64,000 nt of DNA from Azospirillum sp. OGB3 (GCF_014192915.1 NZ_JACHYN010000004.1:124001-188000); one strand, 5' to 3'. Positions 44,212 to 55,550 are shown, numbered from the stretch's first letter. The notes: generated by a model not told the origin, from the sequence alone. Made by a program: numbers and translations.

Positions 44212-44559
44212 TCATCCTTGCGGGATGCGGCGGTCCGGTTCCATCTTTTCATGCAGAAGGCGAAGAACCACAACCACCGGCGGCTCGCCGGCCTGCTGGT
44301 CCATGGCGTAATAAAGCGTGTGGGCCGCAGCACCGCGCCGGCCGGCGGCATGGTCCAGATGGAAGGCGCGCAGGCCCGGCACAATGCGCCCACGGTCCCA
44401 GGAACCGCCCCTGACAGGGTCTGCGGCAACCATCTCGACCGCCCTGGCGATCAAGGCCTTGTAAATATCCCTCTGCTGCGCGCCGAACCGTTCCCTGGTT
44501 TCCCGCAAGACCATTCCAAAGTCCCGCTTCGCCGCATCAGTGACGCGGTAGGCGACCAC
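44212..44559 (-). CDS. parE: ParE/RelE-family toxin
   Basis: A 115-residue toxin of the ParE/RelE fold, which poisons DNA gyrase (ParE) or cleaves mRNA (RelE). The N-terminal helices (VTDAAKRDFGMVLRETRERFG), the central strand region RIVPGLRAFHLDHA and the ending VVVVLRLLHEKMEP are typical of ParE. The GTG start follows the antitoxin stop by three bases, with antitoxin first as usual. Confidence 0.85.
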   Translation of the reverse strand: MVAYRVTDAAKRDFGMVLRETRERFGAQQRDIYKALIARAVEMVAADPVRGGSWDRGRIVPGLRAFHLDHAAGRRGAAAHTLYYAMDQQAGEPPVVVVLRLLHEKMEPDRRIPQG

Positions 44560-44562
44560 CGG

Positions 44563-44814
44563 TCAATCCTCGATGTCATTCAGGATGTCGGCAATGGGGC
44601 GGTCGTCCAGGCGGCCAGCCTTCCAATCGTCAATGCCCACCAGAATGGCGCGCCGGAGCATCTCCTGCTTCTCAAGCTCGACGGCCTTTTCCCGATGGAG
44701 CAAGCGAAGCGCCTCGCGCACGACTTCGCTCTGCGACGCGTAGCCGCCGCTTGCCACCTCCTTCTCGACGAATGTGGCCAGCGCTTCGGGCAGGCTGATG
44801 TTCATGGTCGGCAT
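44563..44814 (-). CDS. parD: ParD-family antitoxin
   Basis: An 83-residue ribbon-helix-helix antitoxin. The RHH domain is MNISLPEALATFVEKEVASG then YASQSEVVREALRLL at about residues 4-43, and the acidic C-terminal half binds the toxin. The ATG at 44814 has a strong AAGGAGGT site eight bases upstream; the open frame extends to 44907 without a better site. It should repress its own operon together with the toxin. Confidence 0.9.
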   Translation of the reverse strand: MPTMNISLPEALATFVEKEVASGGYASQSEVVREALRLLHREKAVELEKQEMLRRAILVGIDDWKAGRLDDRPIADILNDIED

Positions 44815-45055
44815 GGACCACCTCCTTCTTCTGAAGGACATTTCGGGACGATTGGCAATCTTTGTCAAGCTGCCTGGGCTCTTCAAGCGGGCCTGCAGGC
44901 GAACCACCGGCGCGCCCTCCGAAATTGCTCACTCGAACGCGCTTTTCTACCCGGCCGCGGTACGCCGAAATCCCGCGCGGCGGCTACCCCCGACTTTAAT
45001 CGTCGTTAAGAGTTCGGCGCGCATCCTGCCCTTACACACAGATCGGCAGGTCATC

Positions 45056-45229
45056 ATGTCCCAGTACAATCCCGCTGTCGGCACCACCGAGACCGTTTCC
45101 TTCCCGCTCCCCCTCACCGCGCCGGCCCCGGCGAAGAAGCTGCGCGGCCTGCCGCTGGTCGCGCTGTGGGGCGGGCTGATCGCCGCTCCCTGGGTCGTCC
45201 TCTACCAGGCCGCCAAGCTGGTGTTCTGA
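45056..45229 (+). CDS. Small single-pass membrane protein
   Basis: A 57-residue protein with a polar N-terminal half and one C-terminal hydrophobic segment (about 32-54: LPLVALWGGLIAAPWVVLYQ). It is not a family I recognise. The ATG at 45056 lacks a strong RBS, but composition is protein-like. It lies between the ParDE module and the convergent NAD(P)HX dehydratase gene; the 240 bases upstream hold no other gene and include an AT-rich TTTAATCGTCGTTAAGAG stretch that may be its promoter. Confidence 0.55.
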   Translation: MSQYNPAVGTTETVSFPLPLTAPAPAKKLRGLPLVALWGGLIAAPWVVLYQAAKLVF

Positions 45230-45240
45230 GACCGGCGATC

Positions 45241-46164
45241 CTAGGCCGACAGTTCGGCCATGATCTCCGGCACCTGGGCCAGCAGCTCGCGGGCCAGGAA
45301 GCCCAGCGGGCCGCGGCGGGCCAGACGGTTGCCGGCCTCGCCATGCAGAAGGACACCCCAGATCGCCGCCTGGGCCGGGTCGGCGCCCCGCGCGGCCAGC
45401 CCGGCGATGACGCCCGCCAGCGTGTCGCCCGACCCCGAGGTGGCAAGCCCGACATTGCCGCCGTCATAGGCCCACATGCGCCCGTCCGGCGTGGCGATGT
45501 GGGTGCAGGCCCCTTTCAGCACGACGATCACCTTGTGAAGGTCCGCAACGCGGCGGGCGGCCGCGGGTGGGTCGGCCTCCACCTCCTCCCGGCTTACTCC
45601 GGACAGGCCGGCCATCTCGCCGGCGTGCGGCGTGATGATCGTCCGCCCGCCGCGGCGGCACAGCGCTTCGTTGGCGTTGTCCAGTCCCATCAGCGCTTCG
45701 GCGTCGATGACCAGAACGGGACCACCCTCCCCGTCCAGCCCGGCGATCAGCGCGCCGGTCAGGTCGGCGACCGCAAGCTTGTCCATCATGCCGGGACCGA
45801 TCAGCACCGCGGTGCAGCGGGCTGCCCGCTCACACAACATGTCCACGCAGTCTGGAGCGATGCCGCCCTCCGCCGTCTCGCCCAGGCCGAGCACCAGCGC
45901 CTCCGGCACGGCGAGCCCGAGATGCGGGGCCACGCTGCGGCAGGTCGCCATCTGGAGCTTGCCCGCCCCGGCGCGCAGCGCCGCCGTCCCGGCCAGCAGA
46001 ACGGCGCCCGGCACCTCCACGCTGCCGCCGATGACCAGCACCCGCCCCCGCCCATCCTTGTCGGCGCTGTCGCCGGGGTGGGGCAGCGGCATGGACCGCA
46101 GCAAGTCGCGCGTGACCGTAATCGACTCGTTCATCGGAACATTGTTCATCGGGAAAGCACTCAT
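45241..46164 (-). CDS. nnrD: ADP-dependent NAD(P)H-hydrate dehydratase
   Basis: A 307-residue ribokinase-fold enzyme that repairs damaged, hydrated NAD(P)H using ADP. Family motifs are RVLVIGGSVEVPGAVLLAG, TIITPHAGEMAGL and the catalytic NVGLATSGSGDTLAGVIAGLA. Only the C-terminal dehydratase half of the common two-domain Nnr protein is present; there is no N-terminal epimerase domain. The start at 46164 overlaps the stop of the upstream phosphatase gene by four bases. Confidence 0.9.
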   Translation of the reverse strand: MSAFPMNNVPMNESITVTRDLLRSMPLPHPGDSADKDGRGRVLVIGGSVEVPGAVLLAGTAALRAGAGKLQMATCRSVAPHLGLAVPEALVLGLGETAEGGIAPDCVDMLCERAARCTAVLIGPGMMDKLAVADLTGALIAGLDGEGGPVLVIDAEALMGLDNANEALCRRGGRTIITPHAGEMAGLSGVSREEVEADPPAAARRVADLHKVIVVLKGACTHIATPDGRMWAYDGGNVGLATSGSGDTLAGVIAGLAARGADPAQAAIWGVLLHGEAGNRLARRGPLGFLARELLAQVPEIMAELSA

Positions 46165-46925
46165 CGGACGGCCGCATTGGCGTCGGGCTCGGCGGTCAGC
46201 GGCGCCCCGGCCACCTCCAGCGGGGCGACGAAGTTGTAACGGCGAAGCTGCATCCGCCCGCTGTGCCCCTGGGCGGGATCGAAGGCGTATTCGGTGACCC
46301 CGCAATTCGCCACGTCGCCCTCGCGGTCGATGGCGAGGATTTGCTCCTCCGTCATGCCTTCCAGCAGGTAGCGCAGGCACAGCACGACGACCTGATGGCT
46401 GACCACCAGCACGCGCTGCCCGCCATGGTGCAGGCTGATGGTGTCGAGCGCGCTGCGCAGCCGCAGGATGACGTCGCACCAGCTCTCCCCGGCCGGCGGG
46501 CGGAAGTAGAATTTGCCGAGGAGACGGCGGAACTCCGCCTGATCGGGGTGTTCCTGCGCGATGCCCAGCGCGGTCAGCCGGTCGAGGATGCCGAATTCCT
46601 TCTCGCGCAGCCGTTCGTCCACCACGAACTCCGTGGGTTCGACCGGCAGGCCACCCCCGGCGTGGATGATCTCCGCCGTGCGCCGGGCGCGCCGATAGGG
46701 GGAGGTCAGAACCACGTCGGGCCGCTCGCCCGGCGGCAGCGCGGCGAACCAGCGCGCCAGCGCTTCAGACTGCTGCTCCCCCTGGCGGCTGAGCGGCACG
46801 TCGACGTCGCGCTCGGCGATGTCGATCCGCCCCAGCCCGGCGGCGTAGGCGGCGTCGCGCGCGACGTTGCCGGCGCTCTCACCGTGACGGACGACCCAGA
46901 GCCTCTGCGGCCAGCGCTGCTGCAT
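46161..46925 (-). CDS. Histidine phosphatase family protein
   Basis: A 254-residue phosphoglycerate-mutase-like phosphatase. The phospho-His motif LWVVRHGESAGN has R13, H14, G15 and E16; the second Arg is in VLTSPYRRARRTAEI, the acid in DERLREKEFG, and the second His in VLVVSHQVVV. The protein is soluble with no signal. Substrates range from phosphoglycerate to nucleotides, sugars and phosphoproteins and cannot be told here. It is coupled to the NAD(P)HX dehydratase gene downstream. Confidence 0.9.
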   Translation of the reverse strand: MQQRWPQRLWVVRHGESAGNVARDAAYAAGLGRIDIAERDVDVPLSRQGEQQSEALARWFAALPPGERPDVVLTSPYRRARRTAEIIHAGGGLPVEPTEFVVDERLREKEFGILDRLTALGIAQEHPDQAEFRRLLGKFYFRPPAGESWCDVILRLRSALDTISLHHGGQRVLVVSHQVVVLCLRYLLEGMTEEQILAIDREGDVANCGVTEYAFDPAQGHSGRMQLRRYNFVAPLEVAGAPLTAEPDANAAVR

Positions 46926-47008
46926 GGTGAACGACCCCTTCCCGCCTCAACCAAGGCTTTCAACGGGAAAAAGGCCGTTCCGTCACGCAGCAGCCTGTCT
47001 TTCCGCGA

Positions 47009-47398
47009 TCAAGCCGTCCGGCGCTCGAAGATGCGTTCGGCGGTGGACTTGCCGGGGCGCCAAGGCACGATGCTGATGGGCGCCGTCGGGTCGAGGCTGC
47101 CGTTCGCCCGCAGACAGTCGATGGCGGCCAGCGGCTCGTCCCCATGGGGCAGGCCGGGCTGTTCGAGCAGATACCGGCGGTGGTTGTCGGTCACCGCCCA
47201 CCCCGGCGGACGGCCCAGCGGGCTGGTGGCGACCACGCCAATGGGCTCGGAAACGAGCCACGCCTCGTCCGTGACGCTCCAGCCGACGAGGCGGCGTTCG
47301 CCGGAACCCGCCCCGGCACCGCCCATACCAGCACCGATGTCGAGCCAGGCCCACTGGCGCAGGCGGGTGGTGCGGTCACCATCGACGCATACGAACAT
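47009..47398 (-). CDS. Unrecognised small soluble protein
   Basis: A 129-residue protein with no recognised domain. It is rich in Trp, Gly and Arg, predicted mostly beta, and lacks signal or membrane segments. The Met at 47398 is preferred to a TTG seven codons upstream because GGGAGAGGA lies just before it. It is 83 bases upstream of the histidine phosphatase gene on the same strand. Confidence 0.5.
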   Translation of the reverse strand: MFVCVDGDRTTRLRQWAWLDIGAGMGGAGAGSGERRLVGWSVTDEAWLVSEPIGVVATSPLGRPPGWAVTDNHRRYLLEQPGLPHGDEPLAAIDCLRANGSLDPTAPISIVPWRPGKSTAERIFERRTA

Positions 47399-47482
47399 GA
47401 TCCCATCCTCTCCCGTCAAGAACCGGTCAGGTGGGCATTGTTCTTCTTTTGTTCCGACTCCGCAAGTGGATTCCGCACCCGG

Positions 47483-49219
47483 TCAGTCCGGATTCCTGCG
47501 GGGAATGTCCTTGTAAAAGATATGGGTGCCACGGCCCGCCTGCTTGGCCCGGTACATCGCGCCGTCCGCGGCCACCAGCAGACTGCGGGCGTCCGCCCCG
47601 TCGGCGGGGTACAAGGCAATGCCGACGCTGGCGCCGATCACGGCGGTCATCCCCTGCACCGGGATGGGCTGCGCCACCGCCTCCACGATCTTGGCGGCCA
47701 CGCCCCCGGCGTCCGCGGCGGAGGTCACATCCTCCAGCACGACGGTGAACTCGTCGCCGCCGACGCGGGCCACCGTGTCGCTGCGGCGCAGGCAGCCGGC
47801 GATTCGCGCCGCGGCGATGCGCAGCACCTCGTCCCCGCAATCGTGGCCCATCCGGTCGTTGACCGCCTTGAACCCGTCGAGGTCGATGAACAGCAGGGCC
47901 AACGGGCGCCCGGACCGCCGCGACCGGGCCAGCGCCACGTCCAGCCGGTCGAAGAGGAGGCGGCGGTTGGGCAGGCCGGTGAGAGCGTCGTGGTTGGCGA
48001 GATGGTCCTTCTCCGCCTCGCTCCGCCGCAGATCTTCCTCGGCGGCCTTGCGCAGCGTGATGTCCCGCCCGACGCCGACCAGCCCGAGAAGCTCGTTGCC
48101 GGCGTCGCGAATCGGCGCCTTCAGGATCTCGACCCAGATCCGCCCGCCGTCGGGCAGCGGAATGCTCTCCTCGTTGCGCCGCGGCTGGTCCTCGGCGTAG
48201 ACCGAGGCGTCGCCCGCACGGATGCCGTCGGACATTTCGGGGGGCCAGATCTCCTGGCTGCCCAGCCCGATCAACTGCTCCAGCGGCCGCCCCGTCCAAG
48301 AGGCGAAGGCGCGGTTCGCCTTGCGAAGCACACCGTCCCGGTCCTTGAAGAAGACGGCGTCGGGGATGGTGTCGATGATTCCCTGCAACAGCGCGTGCTG
48401 CCGCAGAAGCTGCTTCTCCGTCTGCCGCCGCTCGGTGATGTCGCGGGCGATGCCGACGACGCCCAGCATCTTGCCGCTGCGGTCGAGGCAGACGGCCTTC
48501 GCGGTTTCCATCAGCACGCGGCGCCCGTCCGGATGGACGAACCACTCCTCGCTGCGGGAAAAGCCCTTCTGCATGGCGATCTGGTCGGTCCGCCGCCGCC
48601 GCGCCGCCGTCTCCGCGTCGAACAGACGGTGGTCGGTCAGCCCCAGCGGCGGACGCCCCGCATAGTCGAGCATCGCCCGGTTGACCTTGAGGTAGGTGCC
48701 GTTCACGTCCTTGAAGAAGACGATGTCCGGCATCGAGTCGATCAGGCTTTGCAGCATGGCGCGCTCGCGGTCGAGCGCCTCGGTGTCGGTGCCGCCATAG
48801 TCCGGATCGGCCAAGGGAGCGGCGAGCTGCGCCTCGTGCAGGATGCCCAGGCGCCCGTCCGGCAGCGCCATGCCGCTGCGCCGCACCCAGGCGGAGACCG
48901 GACGGCCCCGGGGGTGGAAAGTCCAGCGTCCCGTCGCCGATTCCCCTTGGGCCTGTGGCGCCCCTTCCGGCTGGTTGCCGAAATCGCGGGCCTGGAAGTC
49001 GGCGAGCGATGCGGCGTTCCACAGCTCCAGGGCGGCGCGGTTGCCCCAGACCATCCGCCCGCGGCCGCCATCATGCAGCCAGACCGGCGCCCACAGACCG
49101 TCGAGCAGAGGCAGATCGGCAACCGTCATTGCGGCCGTCGCCGGGCGGGCGGCCAACGCACGCGACTCGACGCCGGGGACGCTGTCCCCGGGCTGGTCCT
49201 GATCTGCCTGATGACGCAT
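47483..49219 (-). CDS. PAS-domain diguanylate cyclase
   Basis: A 578-residue soluble protein: an N-terminal PAS-like part (about 30-110), a PAS at about 130-245 (SLIDSMPDIVFFKDVNGTYL), a PAS at about 255-380 (GIIDTIPDAVFFKDRDGVLR), then GGDEF at about 410-575. The catalytic motif GGDEF is intact, and RRSD five residues upstream matches the RxxD inhibitory I-site. It should make cyclic di-GMP under product inhibition in response to a cytoplasmic signal. There is no EAL domain and no membrane helix. Confidence 0.93.
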   Translation of the reverse strand: MRHQADQDQPGDSVPGVESRALAARPATAAMTVADLPLLDGLWAPVWLHDGGRGRMVWGNRAALELWNAASLADFQARDFGNQPEGAPQAQGESATGRWTFHPRGRPVSAWVRRSGMALPDGRLGILHEAQLAAPLADPDYGGTDTEALDRERAMLQSLIDSMPDIVFFKDVNGTYLKVNRAMLDYAGRPPLGLTDHRLFDAETAARRRRTDQIAMQKGFSRSEEWFVHPDGRRVLMETAKAVCLDRSGKMLGVVGIARDITERRQTEKQLLRQHALLQGIIDTIPDAVFFKDRDGVLRKANRAFASWTGRPLEQLIGLGSQEIWPPEMSDGIRAGDASVYAEDQPRRNEESIPLPDGGRIWVEILKAPIRDAGNELLGLVGVGRDITLRKAAEEDLRRSEAEKDHLANHDALTGLPNRRLLFDRLDVALARSRRSGRPLALLFIDLDGFKAVNDRMGHDCGDEVLRIAAARIAGCLRRSDTVARVGGDEFTVVLEDVTSAADAGGVAAKIVEAVAQPIPVQGMTAVIGASVGIALYPADGADARSLLVAADGAMYRAKQAGRGTHIFYKDIPRRNPD

Positions 49220-49313
49220 GGTGGTGGCCGCCTCGGCACGAAGAATGCACCGGACGGCTTTCTAGCATAATTCGAGGCAATCTTCTCCTGCTACCGCAAG
49301 AGGCCACGCTCTT

Positions 49314-51302
<1,989 letters not shown>

Positions 51303-51432
51303 GGTTCTTCTCCGGGTTCGGGCAGCGCACCCGAATCCGAGGCGCGGCGTCTTGGCCCACACAACGGATCAATCCGGCCGGAGTTTCCAAAAAATCGCCG
51401 CGCTCATGCTTCCGACGACCGGCGCCAGCGGT

Positions 51433-51672
51433 CTATTCCGGACGGGCGCCGCCTTTGCGGTCCGCGCGGAGGCGCCGCCGCAGGACCAGCGCGTACCAAG
51501 CCAGCAGCACCGTGGTGAAGAGCGACAGGGTGAAGGACACGCCGTCCGGCCGCAGCCCATAGCCCGTGGCGCCGCCGAACAGCGTCACCGAGCTGTCCCA
51601 CAGATAGGCGAGCAGCAGGATCAGCGTGTTGGTCCCCGATAGGCCGGTGGCGAGATAAAGCACAAGATGCAT
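51433..51672 (-). CDS. Small two-helix membrane protein, unknown
   Basis: A 79-residue protein with two hydrophobic segments (about 1-27 and 43-63) and an Arg-rich C-terminus (LRRRLRADRKGG). The ATG at 51672 has GGGAGG eight bases upstream. It lies 131 bases upstream of the BCCT transporter gene on the same strand and could be in its operon. The family is not recognised. Confidence 0.6.
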   Translation of the reverse strand: MHLVLYLATGLSGTNTLILLLAYLWDSSVTLFGGATGYGLRPDGVSFTLSLFTTVLLAWYALVLRRRLRADRKGGARPE

Positions 51673-51779
51673 CCGTTGCCTCCCGAAGAGCCCCGCCCGG
51701 CCATGCGCTTTTTCGTTGCGCGGTGTTGTTCTTGTCCGAAGCCCCGTCATCCTAGGCGCCCGGAGCGATCCTGTCAGCC

Positions 51780-53417
51780 ATGGCCAACACCGAAAGCCCC
51801 CCGACCTGGACCCAGCGGCTCCTGCGCTACGGCACGGGGGTGCTCATCCTGGCCCTGCTGGCCGGGGCGCTGGTCATCCTGAACCGCTGGCTGGAGCAGT
51901 ACAGCGTCGCCGACATCCGGCAGGCGCTGAACCGCATCACCGGCGTGCAGCTTCTCGCTGCCTCGGCGGCGGCGGCGGTCAGCTACTGGCTGCTGACGCT
52001 CTACGATCTTCTGGCCCTTCGCCATTTGCGGCGGCCCCTGCCCTACCGCTGGGTGGCCTTCACCGCCTTCACCAGCTACGCCTTCAGCCACAGCCTGGGC
52101 TTCGCCAGCATCATCGGGGCGACGGTCCGCTACCGCCTCTACGCGCCGCATGGGCTGGGCGGGGTGGAGGTGGCGCAGGTGACGCTGTTCGTCGTCACCA
52201 CCTTCATGCTGGGGCTGGCGACGGTGATGCCGGTGGTCATGCTGATCGACCCCACGGCGCTGAAGGCGCTGCATGTCCCGCCGGGAAGCGCGTTTCTGCT
52301 GGGGCTGGCGGCGTTGGTGGTCCTGATCGCCTACGCGGTGGGCGGCTTCTGGCTGCGCCGGCCGCTGCGGGTGTTCGGGCACGCCATCGCCTTCCCCCGC
52401 CCGTCCATCGCGGTTCGGCAACTCCTGCTCGGGCTGTGCGACCTGTCGCTGGCCGCGCTGGTGCTCTATCTCTGCCTGCCGCCGAGCGACGCGGTGAGCT
52501 ACGCCGACGTTCTGGTCGCCTTCGGGCTGGCGCTGGTCGCCGGCATCATCAGCCACGTGCCGGGGGGGCTGGGGGTGTTCGACGCCATCGTCCTGGTCAG
52601 CCTGACCCCGGCGATGCCCGGCAACGACGTGATGGCGGGTCTGCTGGTCTTCCGGCTGATCTACTATCTGGCGCCGTTGGTGATCGCCGGGCTGATGTTC
52701 GGCGGGGTGGAGGCCTTCCAGGCCCGGCGCCGCATCGGCGGCCTGTCGCGGGAAATCTCCGCCGCCGTCAGCCCGGCGGTGCCGCTGGTGCTGGCCGCCT
52801 GCATCTTCATCACCGGCGCCTTCCTGCTGTTCTCCCGCGCCACGCCGGAGGAGACGCTGCCCGCGCCCTTCGACGCCACGGCGCTGCCGCTGGTGGAGAT
52901 GTCGCACTTCACCGGCAGCGTCGCCGGGGTGCTGCTGATCCTGCTGGCCCACGCGGTGCAGCGGCGGCTGCACGCCGCCTGGGTGCTGTCGCTGGTGCTG
53001 CTGGCGACCGGCTGCGCCTCGGCCCTGCTGAAGGGCGGCGACTGGCCGGAGGCCATCGTGCCGGGACTGATCTTTCTGGCCCTGCTGCCGGCCCGCAAGG
53101 AGTTCCACCGCCGCGGCAACATCCTGCGCAATCCCCTGACGCCGAGCTGGTTCATCGCGACCGGCGTGGCGCTGGCCAGCGCCTTCTGGCTCGGCCTGTT
53201 CTCCTACAAGCACATCGCCTTCAGCGACGAGCTGTGGTGGCATTTCACCCTGCACGGCGACGCCTCCCGCTTCCTGCGGGCGTCGGTGGCGGTGGGTGTG
53301 ATCGCGCTCGGCGCCGCCCTGGTCCATCTGGTATCGGCGGCCAGCCGCGACCCGCGGGAGCGCGAGCGGGAGGAGAAGCCCCCCGGCCCCCTCACCGCCG
53401 CCAGAAGGACGGACTGA
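51780..53417 (+). CDS. MprF-like membrane flippase lacking the synthase domain
   Basis: A 545-residue membrane protein with about 13 helices, matching the N-terminal flippase part of MprF/lysyl-phosphatidylglycerol synthases (UPF0104 fold). Markers are SYAFSHSLGFASIIGATVRYRLY and IISHVPGGLGVFDAIVL. Full MprF proteins are about 850 residues with a cytoplasmic DUF2156 aminoacyl-transferase; here the protein ends in a charged tail (DPREREREEKPPG) with no such domain. It may flip an aminoacyl lipid made elsewhere or another lipid. Its last 26 bases overlap the convergent trkH gene. Confidence 0.85.
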   Translation: MANTESPPTWTQRLLRYGTGVLILALLAGALVILNRWLEQYSVADIRQALNRITGVQLLAASAAAAVSYWLLTLYDLLALRHLRRPLPYRWVAFTAFTSYAFSHSLGFASIIGATVRYRLYAPHGLGGVEVAQVTLFVVTTFMLGLATVMPVVMLIDPTALKALHVPPGSAFLLGLAALVVLIAYAVGGFWLRRPLRVFGHAIAFPRPSIAVRQLLLGLCDLSLAALVLYLCLPPSDAVSYADVLVAFGLALVAGIISHVPGGLGVFDAIVLVSLTPAMPGNDVMAGLLVFRLIYYLAPLVIAGLMFGGVEAFQARRRIGGLSREISAAVSPAVPLVLAACIFITGAFLLFSRATPEETLPAPFDATALPLVEMSHFTGSVAGVLLILLAHAVQRRLHAAWVLSLVLLATGCASALLKGGDWPEAIVPGLIFLALLPARKEFHRRGNILRNPLTPSWFIATGVALASAFWLGLFSYKHIAFSDELWWHFTLHGDASRFLRASVAVGVIALGAALVHLVSAASRDPREREREEKPPGPLTAARRTD

Positions 53418-54846
53418 GCACGACCAGAATGGTGAAGAACTCCAGACGCCCCAGCAGCATGCCGGCGGCCAACGCCCATTTCGCCCCGTCCGGCATGGTG
53501 GCGTAGTTGCCGACCGGTCCGATGGTCGGGCCGAGGCCGGGGCCGACGTTGCTGACCGCCGTCGCCGCCCCCGACAGCGCGGACACCACATCCACCCCGA
53601 GGAAAGCGAGCACGAAGGCCAGCACGAACACCGACATCAGATAGACGAAGCCGAAGCTCATCACCGAGATCATCACGTCGGCGCTGACCGGCTTGCCGTT
53701 GTAGTTGAGCGGGATCACCAGATTGGGGCTGTAGAGGCGGCGCTGGAGCGCGCGCAGCACGATGAACAGGATCTCGAACCGGAAGATCTTCAGCCCGCCC
53801 GAGGTCGATCCGGTACAGCCGCCGACGAAGGTCAGGATGAAGAAGACCACCGACGCCAACGGCCCCCACCGTTCATAGTCGATGGAGGCGTAGCCGGTGG
53901 TGGTGACCACCGAGACGACGCTGAAGGTGGTCACGCGGATGGCGTCGTCCCACGGCACGCCCCGCGTCAGCGTCAGCCAGACCGACATGCCGAAGGACAC
54001 CACGGCGAGGAAACCGAGGTACCAGCGGATCTGCGTGTCCGCCCAGAAGCTGGCCGCCCGCCCCTGCGCGAGGCTGATGAAGCGGACGAAGGGCATGCCG
54101 CCCAGCACCATGAAGATCACCAGCACCCATTCGATCGCCGGGCTGTTCCAGCTGGCGATGGACGCGTCGCGGGTGGAGAAGCCGCCGGTGGACACCGCGG
54201 TCATCGCGTGGTTGACGGCGTCGAACCAGGACATCCCGGCATAGGCGAGCATCGCCGTGCAGACCGCGGTCAGGCACAGGTAGATCCAGCCCACCGCGAT
54301 GGCGAGGTCGCTGGCCCGCGGCGTCACCTTGTCCGACCGGTCTGAGGATTCCGAGCGGAAGAGCTGCATGCCGCCGACCTGGAGGAAGGGCAGGATGGCG
54401 ATGGCCATGCCGATGATGCCGATGCCGCCCAACCATTGCAGCAGCGACCGCCACAGCAGCAGCCCCGGCGCCAACCCGTCGAGCCCGGAGATCACCGTGG
54501 CCCCGGTGGCGGTGAGCGACGACATCGCCTCGAAATAGGCGTCGGCCGCCGACAGGTCGATCTGCGACACCATGAAGGGCACGGCGGCGAAGGCGCAGAT
54601 GACCACCCAGGACAGGGCCGTCAGCAGGAAGGCCTGCCGGAGGTTCAGCGCGATCCTGTCCATACGGTTGGCCAGCATGAACTGGACGCCGAAGAACAAC
54701 GTCAGGGCGAAGGCGATGGCGAAGACCATCCAGTCCGGATTGCCGGCCGCCAGATCGACGGTCATGGGAAGCAGCATCGCAACGGCCAGGACGCTGAGAA
54801 GCGCGCCGATGATGAAGAAGACGGGGCGGGTGTCGAAACCAGTCAT
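53392..54846 (-). CDS. trkH: TrkH-family potassium uptake channel subunit
   Basis: A 484-residue potassium translocating subunit with the four repeated membrane-pore-membrane units. Filter regions are seen as SLTATGATVISG, AVSTGGFSTRD, GCTGSTSGGLKIFRFE and VSNVGPGLGPTIGP, each with the key Gly. It needs the cytoplasmic NAD-binding TrkA, which is not in this window. Length matches TrkH. It converges on and overlaps the MprF-like gene. Confidence 0.94.
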   Translation of the reverse strand: MTGFDTRPVFFIIGALLSVLAVAMLLPMTVDLAAGNPDWMVFAIAFALTLFFGVQFMLANRMDRIALNLRQAFLLTALSWVVICAFAAVPFMVSQIDLSAADAYFEAMSSLTATGATVISGLDGLAPGLLLWRSLLQWLGGIGIIGMAIAILPFLQVGGMQLFRSESSDRSDKVTPRASDLAIAVGWIYLCLTAVCTAMLAYAGMSWFDAVNHAMTAVSTGGFSTRDASIASWNSPAIEWVLVIFMVLGGMPFVRFISLAQGRAASFWADTQIRWYLGFLAVVSFGMSVWLTLTRGVPWDDAIRVTTFSVVSVVTTTGYASIDYERWGPLASVVFFILTFVGGCTGSTSGGLKIFRFEILFIVLRALQRRLYSPNLVIPLNYNGKPVSADVMISVMSFGFVYLMSVFVLAFVLAFLGVDVVSALSGAATAVSNVGPGLGPTIGPVGNYATMPDGAKWALAAGMLLGRLEFFTILVVLSPSFWRR

Positions 54847-55178
54847 GCACGGGCCATAGCCGATCGGAATTGCGGCCTAAACTGTCACGATTGCGCCCGC
54901 TCGGCATTGCCGAAGCGCGACGCACGGCGATTTTTCCATCGGATTACCCCAAAGGGCGTATTCGGGCCGGCCAAGCGCTGTCAATTCACCCACTGAGCAC
55001 CACCATACTCCGAAAGATGTCTGGAATCGGGCCGGATGCGCCCCCGCAAAGAGGGGCGCGGGACTGGACGGCGGGGGACATCCTGTGCACACTCCGCCCC
55101 GACGTACGGCTCAAATCGTCGAGCCTTCCCGGATGATCGGGACCCGCGGGGAACTGGAACAGACAATGGACTGGCGGC
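54847..55178. other. Divergent intergenic region upstream of trkH
   Basis: The 332 bases hold no gene. A GCGCCCC/GGGGCGC hairpin lies at 55038-55059. No convincing promoter box was found. Confidence 0.6.
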
Positions 55179-55550
55179 GTGCTTTCGGACGATGCCCTGA
55201 TCTTTCTTCAGCATTCAATCAAGACGGTGTGGACTCTGGAGATCCTGCTGATTTTACGGCGTGATCCGGATCGGGCGTGGAATCCAGAGGAACTCATTCG
55301 CGAATCACGCGGCAGCACGCTCATTCTCCAGGAAGTCTTGGCGAATCTTCATCAGGCTCGATTGATCGATACGGACGGGGACCATCGCATCCGCTACCAC
55401 AGCGCGACTCCGGCCCTGGAGCGCCTTGTGGGGGAAATCGCCTCCGCACAGGCACGGCGCCCGGCGGCGGTCACGAAGGCGCTGCTCTCCGTGTCGTCGG
55501 ACAAGGTCCAGAATTTCGCCAACGCGTTCCGCGTCGGAAAAAGGACGTGA
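55179..55550 (+). CDS. Unrecognised small protein, possible winged-helix
   Basis: A 123-residue protein with a helical layout (SIKTVWTLEILLILRRDPDR, then PEELIRESRGSTLILQEVLANLHQARLIDTDGDH) that resembles a winged-helix DNA-binding domain, where the last segment would be the wing. The C-terminal third is helical and basic. GTG start. It may be a transcription regulator, but the fold is only inferred. It has lower GC than its neighbours near the 5' end. Confidence 0.6.
   Translation: MLSDDALIFLQHSIKTVWTLEILLILRRDPDRAWNPEELIRESRGSTLILQEVLANLHQARLIDTDGDHRIRYHSATPALERLVGEIASAQARRPAAVTKALLSVSSDKVQNFANAFRVGKRT

Noticed and set aside
55148-55182. GGAAC...CGTG resembling an EcfG (general stress) promoter before the 55179 gene
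   Set aside because: The -10 part would overlap the start codon itself, and the consensus CGTT is not met.
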